A stretch of DNA of 11,228 nt, taken from NCBI GenBank assembly GCA_030039775.1, contig JASHUX010000107.1, forward strand, positions 1 to 11,228, in the 5' to 3' direction. This stretch comes from Alphaproteobacteria bacterium. Lineage in GTDB: Bacteria; Pseudomonadota; Alphaproteobacteria; ATCC43930; CGMCC-115725. The notes below the pieces were generated by a model. The model was given only the letters and a program-made list of their open reading frames with translations, was not told where the DNA came from and ran no database searches. Made by a program: the position numbers and the translations under genes. How positions within the stretch are numbered: the stretch's first letter is position 1; every line of letters begins with the position of its first letter. This document shows, piece after piece, positions 1 through 6,050 of this stretch.

Positions 1-1025
1 AGATGATAGATCGGCCCGCCTTGGCCATAGAGCGCGCCGCCGCCGCGGTATTGCCACGCGCCGGTGACGGCCGGCAGGCACGAGACGGCATAGAGCTGCG
101 CGCTGCCATTGCGCGAGCGCGAAAAGCCATAGCCGACGCGGATGAAGCTGCGCTTGGTACTTCCGTAAAGTCGTGCAAATTCCTCGATCTGCGCGACGGG
201 AAGGCCCGTGATCGCCGCGGCCCATTCCGGCGTGCGGCTTTGAAGATGCGACTCGAGTTCCGCCGGCGCGTCGGTGTGCTTGGCAAGATAGGCGCGATCG
301 GCATAGCCGTCGCGGAACAGCACATGCATCACCGCGCAAGCGAGCGCGCCGTCGGTGCCCGGCCGCACGGCGAGGAATAGATCGGCTTGTTCCGCGGTGC
401 CGGTGCGGTAAGTGTCGATCACCATAAGCTTCGCGCCGCGCTCGTGCCGCGCTCGCGCGATGTAGTGCATCACGTTGATCTGGGTGTTGACGGGGTTGCC
501 GCCCCACACCACCACGAGATCGCTGTCGGGAATCTCGCGGGCATCGACGCCGCGCTTGGCGCCGGTGCCGGCGGCCCATCCCGTGTCGCTAAGGCGGGTA
601 CAGATGGTGGCGTCTTGGCCCGAATAACGCATCGCGTGCCGGAGCCGATGAATGCCATCGCGTTGCACCAGCCCCATGGTGCCGGCGTAGTAATAGGGCC
701 ACACCGTCTCGCTGCCGTAGCGCAGCGCGGCTTGTACAAAATTTTCAGCGATCGCGTCGAGCGCCGCCTCCCACGAGATCGGCGCGAAGGCGGCGCGGCC
801 GACGCCTTTGTCGCCGACACGGCGCATCGGCTGAGCCAGCCGATCGGGATGATGCTGCCGCTCGGCGTAGCGCGCGACCTTGGCGCACACCACGCCCGCC
901 GTGTAGCCGTGGTCACGGGCACCGCGGATGCGGCCGATGGTGCGCACGTCGATCCGTTCCACCTCGAGCGCGCAGGTGCTGGGACAATCGTGCGGGCAGA
1001 CCGAGGGGACGATGTCGAGCGGCAT
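1..1025 (-). CDS. Molybdopterin oxidoreductase (BisC/anaerobic dehydrogenase-like), 5' part only
   Basis: The N-terminal 341 residues of a large molybdenum-cofactor oxidoreductase; the reading frame is open at the left edge, so the C-terminal part is missing. An N-terminal cysteine cluster, C10-x3-C14-x3-C18 followed by C47, is the usual [4Fe-4S] site of this family (CPHDCPSTC, then GVVCAKVARY). It is followed by an ISWEAALDAIAENF segment (about 83-96), a YYYAGTMGLVQ segment (about 111-121) and VVVWGGNPVN (171-180), typical of the cofactor-binding domains. No twin-arginine signal is visible, so a cytoplasmic enzyme is likely. Substrate cannot be assigned: formate dehydrogenase-like, biotin sulfoxide reductase-like and thiosulfate/polysulfide reductase-like proteins share this start. 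ATG at 1025 lies 5 nt after the rpiA stop, with only a weak ribosome-binding site; it is the first Met before the cysteine cluster. Family sure, function unknown. Confidence 0.88.
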   Translation of the reverse strand, partial: MPLDIVPSVCPHDCPSTCALEVERIDVRTIGRIRGARDHGYTAGVVCAKVARYAERQHHPDRLAQPMRRVGDKGVGRAAFAPISWEAALDAIAENFVQAALRYGSETVWPYYYAGTMGLVQRDGIHRLRHAMRYSGQDATICTRLSDTGWAAGTGAKRGVDAREIPDSDLVVVWGGNPVNTQINVMHYIARARHERGAKLMVIDTYRTGTAEQADLFLAVRPGTDGALACAVMHVLFRDGYADRAYLAKHTDAPAELESHLQSRTPEWAAAITGLPVAQIEEFARLYGSTKRSFIRVGYGFSRSRNGSAQLYAVSCLPAVTGAWQYRGGGALYGQGGPIYH

Positions 1026-1030
1026 TTGGA

Positions 1031-1738
1031 TCAGCGCTCGCGGCGCAAGACTTCCACGGCGCCGGCATTATCGGCGATATAGGCTTCGCTCGCCATGCCC
1101 ACGAAAAGGCCGTGCTCGACGACGCCGACCGTGGCGTCGAGCTCTTCGGCCAGCCCCTCGGCGTCGTCGATCGGCGCGAAGCCGCCGCAATCGTAGATGA
1201 TGTTGCCGCCGTCGCTGACGAAGACCGCGCCCTGCGCGTCGCGGCGCAGCGCCGGTTTGCCGCCAAGCTCGGCGAGACGCCGCGCCGTCACCTCATGCCC
1301 ATAGCTCACGACCTCGACGGGCACCGCCGCGATCGCGCCGAGCTGTTTCACCTTCTTGCCGGCGTCGGCGATGATAACGAAGCGTTGCGCGACGCCGGCG
1401 ACGATCTTCTCCCTCAGCAAGGCGCCGCCCAATCCTTTGATCAACGCCAACGTGCCGAGCTCGACCTCGTCGGCGCCGTCGATCGCGAGATCGACTCGCA
1501 CCTCGGCGGTGAGGTCGAGCAGCGGAATGCCGAGCCGCACCGCCTCCGCGGCGGTGCGATACGACGTCGGCACGCCGCGGAGGCGAAGCCTCTCGTCGCG
1601 CATGCGGCGCGTCAGCGCGGCGAGCAAGAACATAACCGTCGTGCCGCTGCCCAGCCCCAACACCATGCCGTCCTCGACCAGCGCCGCGGCGGCTTCGGCG
1701 GCGGCTTTCTTGGCGGCGTCTTGGAGTTTTCCAGTCAT
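1031..1738 (-). CDS. rpiA: Ribose-5-phosphate isomerase A
   Basis: Interconverts ribulose 5-phosphate and ribose 5-phosphate in the cytoplasm, the non-oxidative exit of the pathway encoded upstream. From ATG 1738 the product has 235 residues, near the usual 220-235. Visible motifs: GLGSGTT phosphate loop (28-34), IDGADEVE (86-93) with the conserved aspartates, KGLGGALLREK (101-111) whose Glu110 matches the catalytic base Glu103 of E. coli RpiA, SDGGNIIYDC, and GVVEHGLFVGMA near the C terminus. The usual KGGGGAL reads KGLGGAL here, a mild change. Two other in-frame ATGs exist, at 1762 (MSVETETEMTGK, eight residues longer) and at 1828. The last would read through a decayed repeat and is unlikely. 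None has a strong ribosome-binding site, so 1738 versus 1762 is open. The molybdopterin oxidoreductase gene follows after 5 nt. Confidence 0.95.
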   Translation of the reverse strand: MTGKLQDAAKKAAAEAAAALVEDGMVLGLGSGTTVMFLLAALTRRMRDERLRLRGVPTSYRTAAEAVRLGIPLLDLTAEVRVDLAIDGADEVELGTLALIKGLGGALLREKIVAGVAQRFVIIADAGKKVKQLGAIAAVPVEVVSYGHEVTARRLAELGGKPALRRDAQGAVFVSDGGNIIYDCGGFAPIDDAEGLAEELDATVGVVEHGLFVGMASEAYIADNAGAVEVLRRER

Positions 1739-1766
1739 CTCGGTTTCAGTCTCTACTGACATACCA

Positions 1767-1799
1767 CATCGTCGCGCTGACGAAAGCAGGGGCCCAGCG
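1767..1799. repeat. Decayed copy of the palindromic repeat unit found at 3403-3485
   Basis: Aligned without gaps, this stretch matches the left unit of the 3403-3485 element at about 25 of 33 positions. The outer ATCGTCG, the loop and 3' arm CGAAAGCAGGG and the following CCCAG are all kept. The 5' arm (CGCTGA where the other copy has TCCCTG) has diverged, so the hairpin no longer closes well. It ends 4 nt before the possible rpiA start at 1762 and so forms part of the rpiA leader. Read as a relic of a mobile palindromic repeat. Confidence 0.6.
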
Positions 1800-1889
1800 G
1801 ACTCGGGAATTTCGAACCACCAAGGCACAAAGACACAAGTCCTCTAGCTTCTTGGCGCGTCTTGGTGGTTCAATATTCCAAACTGAGTC
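1800..1889. repeat. Fold-back inverted repeat (GAACCACCAAG / CTTGGTGGTTC)
   Basis: A perfect 11-bp inverted repeat pairs GAACCACCAAG (1814-1824) with CTTGGTGGTTC (1861-1871). The symmetry continues outward with small insertions: GGAAT pairs with ATTCC, and GACTC (1800-1804) pairs with GAGTC (1885-1889), so the arms are about 25 and 29 nt. The 36-nt centre (1825-1860) holds a further short CAAG/CTTG pairing. I recall similar CTTGGTGGTTC-type intergenic repeats from other bacterial genomes but cannot verify that here. It sits between ppgK and rpiA and would be transcribed with them. It may be a miniature non-autonomous repeat or an mRNA-processing hairpin. No flanking target duplication is evident. 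Confidence 0.65.
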
Positions 1890-1894
1890 GGGGA

Positions 1895-1915
1895 TGGCCC
1901 GCCTAAAGCGAGCCA
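1895..1915 (-). terminator. Hairpin just downstream of ppgK, possible weak terminator or 3'-end stabiliser
   Basis: On the minus strand TGGCTCGC and GCGGGCCA (8 bp, one G-U pair) flank a 5-nt TTTAG loop, beginning 9 nt after the ppgK stop codon. There is no following run of T, so it does not meet the intrinsic-terminator pattern. It could instead protect an mRNA 3' end or be another repeat remnant. Confidence 0.35.
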
Positions 1916-1924
1916 CGACGATCT

Positions 1925-2644
1925 TTATTCGGAATCGCGCCACAAGGCGGCGCCGCCTTCGATGCCCGCGTCGTTCGACACGAGTGTAATGGTATCGGGC
2001 AAGCCGCCCTCGATATGCGCCGAATTGCCGCCGCCGATGAATAGGTGATCGTAAAACAACAGTGCATAAAGAATGCCGATGGTCTTGCGCACGCGCTTGT
2101 TCCAGCGCTTCTTGCCAATCTTTTTCAGGGCCTTGTCGCCGACATAGTCGTTGTAGGTCTTCTTTTTGTGGATCGGGTGGTGCGCCAATTCGAGATGGGG
2201 CGCTAGTTTTCCATCGAGGAACAACGCGGTGCCCGCCCCCGTCCCGAGCGTCAGCACCAGTTCGAGGCCCCGCCCCTTGATAACGTAAAGGCCCTGCATC
2301 TCGGCGTCGTTGATCAGTTTCGCCGGGTGCCCGCCGAGCCGCTTCGCCAACTCGGCCGCAAGCGGGAAGCCCGCCCATGCCGCCATGTCGTAATGCGGCG
2401 CGGTCAAGACCTTGCCGTCGCGGACCACGCCGGGAAAGCCGATGGAAATGCGATCGTAACCCTTTAGGGGCGCCACCAGATCGACCAGCGCGCGCAGCAT
2501 TACGTCGGGCGTGTTGGGATAGGGCGTCGGGACGTGAACCTTGTCGGCGAGCAGCTTGCCCTTGGTATCGACGACGCCGGCCTTGAGATGCGTGCCGCCG
2601 ATATCGACGCCGAGAATACGGGAGGCGCTACCGCCTCTGCTCAC
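1925..2644 (-). CDS. ppgK: Polyphosphate glucokinase-like ROK-family sugar kinase
   Basis: Predicted to phosphorylate glucose to glucose 6-phosphate using inorganic polyphosphate, and perhaps ATP, feeding the pathway encoded around it. Counted from GTG 2644 there are 239 residues, a usual ROK/PPGK size. Motifs: GVDIGGTHLK (12-21) phosphate loop, SIGFPGVV (67-74), LINDAEMQGL (110-119) with catalytic Asp113, LTLGTGAGTAL (131-141), and ELAHHP (152-157). The last is followed by the basic stretch KKKTYNDYVGDKALKKIG and KKRWNKRV. The cysteine zinc motif of many ROK kinases is absent and the Lys-rich block is present; both are as in polyphosphate glucokinases. LFIGGGNSAHI and GIEGGAALW close the fold. 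The GTG overlaps the pgl stop as GTGA, like the ATGA junctions elsewhere in the cluster. An ATG at 2686 would add 14 residues inside pgl and has its SD-like sequence too close to it. The polyphosphate preference is inferred from family resemblance. Confidence 0.88.
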   Translation of the reverse strand: MSRGGSASRILGVDIGGTHLKAGVVDTKGKLLADKVHVPTPYPNTPDVMLRALVDLVAPLKGYDRISIGFPGVVRDGKVLTAPHYDMAAWAGFPLAAELAKRLGGHPAKLINDAEMQGLYVIKGRGLELVLTLGTGAGTALFLDGKLAPHLELAHHPIHKKKTYNDYVGDKALKKIGKKRWNKRVRKTIGILYALLFYDHLFIGGGNSAHIEGGLPDTITLVSNDAGIEGGAALWRDSE

Positions 2645-3366
2645 TTGTGATAGAGCGGTTCCGCTGCTTCGCGGTCGAGAAACCATATCACCTCGCCTTC
2701 CGACTTGACCCGAGCCGCCGGTAATTTTTGGTCGCCGCCGATGGCGCCCATCGCCGCGCGCTGCTTCTCGATACCCGTAACCAGAAACGCGGCGTGGCGG
2801 CAGTTCGAGAGCGCGGGCAAGGTCAGCGTAATGCGCGGCAACGGCTGACCGGTCACCGGAGCGGCCCAGCGCTGCTGCTCGTCGAGCAGCGGCGATTCCG
2901 GAAACAGCGAGGCGGTATGACCGTCCGCGCCCAATCCCAGCAATACGACATCGAACATGGGCCGGGTCGGATTGTCGCCGTCGCCTGCCCGAATTTCACG
3001 CAGTAGCACGTCGTAGCGGCCTGCTGCTTCTTCGGGCGTTCCGCTATCGGTCGGGATCGGATGGACGCGGGCGCGGGGCACCGGCGCGTCGAGCAGGAGC
3101 GCGGTCAACGCCATGCCGAAATTGCTTGCGGGATCGTTATGGGGCACGAAACGCTCGTCCCCCCAAAAGACTTGAAGCCGCCGCCACGGAATGCGCTCGA
3201 CATAGGGCCGGCGCCCGAGATGCTCGTAGAGCAGCCGCGGCGTGTTGCCGCCCGACAGAACCAGGCGGAAGTCGCCGTGGCTCTCTTGCATCTGCTTCAC
3301 CAGCCAATCGGCGACGCCAACCGCATGCCGCTCCGCGGTGCGAAAAATCTCGATCCGGCTGCTCAT
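2641..3366 (-). CDS. pgl: 6-phosphogluconolactonase
   Basis: Hydrolyses 6-phosphoglucono-1,5-lactone, the product of Zwf encoded just upstream, to 6-phosphogluconate in the cytoplasm. The 241-residue length is typical of the DevB/Pgl (NagB-like fold) family. Motifs: VLSGGNTPRLLYEHL (36-50) phosphate-binding segment (often LSGGSTP), VFWGDERFVPHNDPASNFGMA (66-86), and LLGLGADGHTASLFP (142-156) with the conserved His150. ATG 3366 is preceded by GGTGA about 7 nt upstream, an acceptable ribosome-binding site. The stop codon overlaps the GTG start of the glucokinase gene (GTGA), which suggests translational coupling. It is separated from zwf by a 146-nt spacer holding a palindromic repeat pair. Confidence 0.97.
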   Translation of the reverse strand: MSSRIEIFRTAERHAVGVADWLVKQMQESHGDFRLVLSGGNTPRLLYEHLGRRPYVERIPWRRLQVFWGDERFVPHNDPASNFGMALTALLLDAPVPRARVHPIPTDSGTPEEAAGRYDVLLREIRAGDGDNPTRPMFDVVLLGLGADGHTASLFPESPLLDEQQRWAAPVTGQPLPRITLTLPALSNCRHAAFLVTGIEKQRAAMGAIGGDQKLPAARVKSEGEVIWFLDREAAEPLYHK

Positions 3367-3402
3367 GGGCTATTCACCGGGCGGAACGGCACGCTCAAGA
3401 AT

Positions 3403-3485
3403 GATCGTCGTCCCTGCGAAAGCAGGGACCCAGGGCAAACGACGTGAGTCGATCCTGGATTCCCGCATTTGCGGGAATGACGATT
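3403..3485. repeat. Paired palindromic repeat element (two head-to-head hairpin units) between zwf and pgl
   Basis: Two related units lie in opposite orientation, 3403-3435 and 3451-3485. Each contains a hairpin with a 4-nt loop: 3410-3429 (stem GTCCCTGC, loop GAAA) and 3459-3478 (stem ATTCCCGC, loop ATTT). Reverse-complementing the right unit gives 23 of 33 matches to the left one. Three of the differences are compensatory pairs in the stem (G-C to A-T, C-G to T-A, T-A to C-G), so the hairpin rather than the primary sequence is conserved. The type (CGTCATTCCCGC and GCGGGAATCCAG cores) resembles widespread proteobacterial REP/MITE-like repeats. Lying inside a probable operon, the transcribed hairpins may influence mRNA stability. 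A decayed half copy lies at 1767-1799. Confidence 0.85.
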
Positions 3486-3512
3486 GGGTGCGGTGAACGG
3501 ATAGGCATGGTT

Positions 3513-5060
3513 CTATGCGCCGATCTTGCGCCAGGCGCGGCCGTCGCGCCGCAACATCGCGTCGGCTTCGTCGGGACCGGCGCTGCCGGCCGCGTAATCG
3601 GGAAAGCCGGGCTTCTTGGTCGCGACCCAGGCGTCGATCACCGGCTGCACCACGCGCCACGCGGCCTCGACCTGGTCGGCGCGCTGGAACAGTGTAGCGT
3701 CGCCGGTGAGGCAATCGTAGATCAGCGTCTCGTAACCGACCGCCGGCGCCTGCCGGAACCAATCGGCGTAGTTGAAGCTCAGCGCCACATTCTCCAACGT
3801 CATGTACGGCCCGGGCACTTTAGCATTGAACCGCAGGCGGATGCCCTCGTTGGGCTGAATCTCCAGAACCAGCCAGTTGTCCCCGATGCGATCGACCGGC
3901 GTGTCACGGAACAGCGCGTAGGGCGGCTCCTTGAAACAGATTGCGACCTCGGTATACCGGTGCGCCAGCCGCTTGCCGGTGCGGAGATAGAACGGCACGC
4001 CGGCCCAGCGCCAATTATCGATGGTAGTGCGCAGGGCCGCGAATGTTTCCGTGTTGCTGTCGGGCGCGACACCCGGTTCCTGGCGATAGCCGGGCAATGT
4101 CTTGCCGTCGATCTGTCCTGGGCCGTACTGGCCCCGCACTGCATCCCGCGGCGACAAGGTCCGCACCGCGGCGAACAGCTCCGCGCGCTTGTCGCGCACC
4201 GCGTCGGCGTCGAAGGAGACCGGCGGCTCCATCGCCGTCATGGCAAGAATTTGGAACAGATGGTTCGGCACCATGTCGCGCAGCGCGCCGGTCGGCTCGT
4301 AAAAGCGCGCGCGGGTCTCGACGCCGACCGTCTCGGTAACGGTGATCTGGACATGGTCGATGCGGTCGCGGTTCCAAATCGGCTCGAACAAACCGTTGCC
4401 GAAGCGCAGCGCCATGATGTTCTGCACGGTCTCTTTGCCGAGGAAATGGTCGATCCGATAGATCTGATCCTCGTGCAACGTCTTCAGCACCTGGGTATTG
4501 AGCGCGATCGCCGAGGCATAGTCGTGGCCGAACGGCTTTTCGATAATGACGCGGCGCCAGGCATCGCCCCGCTCGACCACCAGATCGGCAGCGCCGAGCC
4601 GATCGACGATGGCGCCGAAGAAGCGCTCCGCCACCGCGAGATAGAACAGCACGCGGCCGCCAAGTTGCTGGGCCCTGTCGATCTCGGCGAGCTTCGCCCC
4701 GAGACGCTTGTAGGAATCCGTTTCCAGGAAATCGCCGGTGACGTACGTCATCATGCCGGCAAGCCGATTCCACGCCTGTTCGTCGATGGCGGCGGGATGG
4801 AATTCGCCGCCCTTCTGCTTCACCGCGTCCTCGACGAAATTGTGGAGCCCGTTGCGCCAATCGTCGGTCGTGCGATCGTTGTGATCGACGCCGATCACGG
4901 CAAACCGCTCCGGCAAGAGTCCCACTTTGAGAAGATTGTAGAGGGCGGGCACGACGAGGCGCTTGGTCAGGTCGCCGCCCGCGCCGAAAATCACCAAGGC
5001 GCATGACGGCGCCCGTTTCGCTGTCGGATGTGCGACGTCGTGCGTTCCCTGCACGCTCAT
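3513..5060 (-). CDS. zwf: Glucose-6-phosphate 1-dehydrogenase
   Basis: Oxidises glucose 6-phosphate to 6-phosphogluconolactone with NAD(P)+, the first step of the oxidative pentose phosphate route. It has 515 residues, slightly above the common 485-510, with a short extra N terminus. Motifs: nucleotide-binding loop [18 protein letters not shown] (23-40), EKPFGHD (174-180), substrate/active-site RIDHFLGKE (202-210) with His205, and MVPNHLFQ (263-270) with the second conserved His267. The usual GASGDL reads GAGGDL and the usual RIDHYLGKE has Phe for Tyr. Both are conservative and no key residue is lost. The ATG overlaps the stop of the 6-phosphogluconate dehydrogenase gene (ATGA), indicating translational coupling. 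NADP+ versus NAD+ preference cannot be read from the sequence with confidence. Confidence 0.98.
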   Translation of the reverse strand: MSVQGTHDVAHPTAKRAPSCALVIFGAGGDLTKRLVVPALYNLLKVGLLPERFAVIGVDHNDRTTDDWRNGLHNFVEDAVKQKGGEFHPAAIDEQAWNRLAGMMTYVTGDFLETDSYKRLGAKLAEIDRAQQLGGRVLFYLAVAERFFGAIVDRLGAADLVVERGDAWRRVIIEKPFGHDYASAIALNTQVLKTLHEDQIYRIDHFLGKETVQNIMALRFGNGLFEPIWNRDRIDHVQITVTETVGVETRARFYEPTGALRDMVPNHLFQILAMTAMEPPVSFDADAVRDKRAELFAAVRTLSPRDAVRGQYGPGQIDGKTLPGYRQEPGVAPDSNTETFAALRTTIDNWRWAGVPFYLRTGKRLAHRYTEVAICFKEPPYALFRDTPVDRIGDNWLVLEIQPNEGIRLRFNAKVPGPYMTLENVALSFNYADWFRQAPAVGYETLIYDCLTGDATLFQRADQVEAAWRVVQPVIDAWVATKKPGFPDYAAGSAGPDEADAMLRRDGRAWRKIGA

Positions 5061-6040
5061 TTCTTGGTGCCGGGTTCGACGTGGCCGCCGAAGCCGTGCC
5101 GCATCGCCGACAACAGCTTGTCCGCCATGCTGTGCTCGACGCGGGAGCGGAACCGCGCGTAGAGCGACGCCGACAAGACGTTGACCGGCACCGCTTCCTC
5201 GATCGCGGCCTCGATGGTCCAGCGGCCTTCGCCCGAATCCGCGACGTCACCCTGATACTCGGACAGTTGCGGGCTGGCCGCGAGCGCGCTCGAGGTCAGG
5301 TCGAGCAGCCAGGAGGAAATGACACTGCCGCGCCGCCAGACTTCGGCGATGTCGGGGAGGTCCAAGGTAAAGCGTTCGTCCTCGGGCAATTCCTCCGACA
5401 TCTTGTTGTGCAGGATATCGAAGCCCTCGGCGTAGGCCTGCATGATGCCGTATTCGATGCCGTTGTGGATCATCTTGACGAAATGCCCGGCGCCCGCCGG
5501 CCCCGCGTGGAGATAGCCGCGCTCGACGCGCGGATCGCGGCCGTCGCGGCCCGGCGTCTTGTCGATCGTGCCGACGCCCGGCGCCAGCGCCAGAAAAATG
5601 GGATCGAGCCGTGTCACGACATCCTTGTCGCCGCCGATCATCATGCAGTAGCCGCGCTCGAGCCCCCACACACCGCCGGACGTGCCGCAATCGACATAGT
5701 TGATCCCTTGCGGCGCCAGCGCGCGGGCGCGGCGGATGTCGTCGCGATAGAAGGTATTACCGCCGTCGATGATCGTGTCGCCTTTCTGCAGCAGCGTCGA
5801 CAATTCGTGGATCGTATCTTCGGTGATCTTTCCCGCGGGCAGCATCACCCACACCGCCCGCGGCGCCTTCAGCTTTTTCACCATGTCCGCCAAGCCCGAC
5901 GACGGCGTCGCGCGTTCCTTCGCCAGCGCGTCGATCGCCTTGGCATTGGCGTCGAAAACCACGACTTCGTGCCCGTGCTGAATGAGACGGCGGGTGATAT
6001 TGCCGCCCATGCGGCCCAATCCCACGATAGCGAGCTGCAT
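5057..6040 (-). CDS. gnd: 6-phosphogluconate dehydrogenase (decarboxylating), short NAD-type
   Basis: Oxidatively decarboxylates 6-phosphogluconate to ribulose 5-phosphate and CO2. At 327 residues it belongs to the short Gnd-related family, not the roughly 470-residue E. coli type. Motifs: GLGRMGGN (7-14) dinucleotide loop, IDGGN (91-95), [12 protein letters not shown] (119-130), and [13 protein letters not shown] (186-198) with catalytic Lys189 and Asn193 and Glu196. The second Rossmann strand ends VVVFD with Asp30, where NADP-type enzymes carry the NRT motif; this suggests NAD+ as acceptor (inference). The start has a good ribosome-binding site (GAGG, about 8 nt before the ATG) that overlaps the pgi stop codon, so the two genes are probably coupled. 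The stop overlaps the zwf start. Confidence 0.96.
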   Translation of the reverse strand: MQLAIVGLGRMGGNITRRLIQHGHEVVVFDANAKAIDALAKERATPSSGLADMVKKLKAPRAVWVMLPAGKITEDTIHELSTLLQKGDTIIDGGNTFYRDDIRRARALAPQGINYVDCGTSGGVWGLERGYCMMIGGDKDVVTRLDPIFLALAPGVGTIDKTPGRDGRDPRVERGYLHAGPAGAGHFVKMIHNGIEYGIMQAYAEGFDILHNKMSEELPEDERFTLDLPDIAEVWRRGSVISSWLLDLTSSALAASPQLSEYQGDVADSGEGRWTIEAAIEEAVPVNVLSASLYARFRSRVEHSMADKLLSAMRHGFGGHVEPGTKK

Positions 6041-6050
6041 CGGTCCTACC

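Noticed and set aside
387..1082. Plus-strand open frames at 3-380 and 387-1082
   Set aside because: They lie opposite the molybdopterin oxidoreductase frame, which continues to the left edge and carries the cysteine cluster; the plus-strand products resemble nothing.
1031..1828. Long rpiA start at 1828
   Set aside because: The extra 30 residues would be encoded by repeat-derived sequence and have no counterpart in RpiA proteins of usual length.
1925..2686. ppgK start at ATG 2686
   Set aside because: The SD-like GAGGTGA abuts the ATG too closely and is itself part of the pgl coding sequence; the GTGA overlap at 2644 matches the coupling seen elsewhere in the cluster.
3403..3485. Intrinsic terminator for zwf or a two-repeat CRISPR-like array
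   Set aside because: The hairpins lack T runs, and the two units are inverted and diverged, not identical direct repeats with spacers.
3444..5006. 520-residue open frame on the plus strand, antisense to zwf
   Set aside because: No recognisable domain; its codons mirror the zwf frame, as expected for a GC-rich gene whose antisense frame lacks stops. Zwf carries all the expected motifs.
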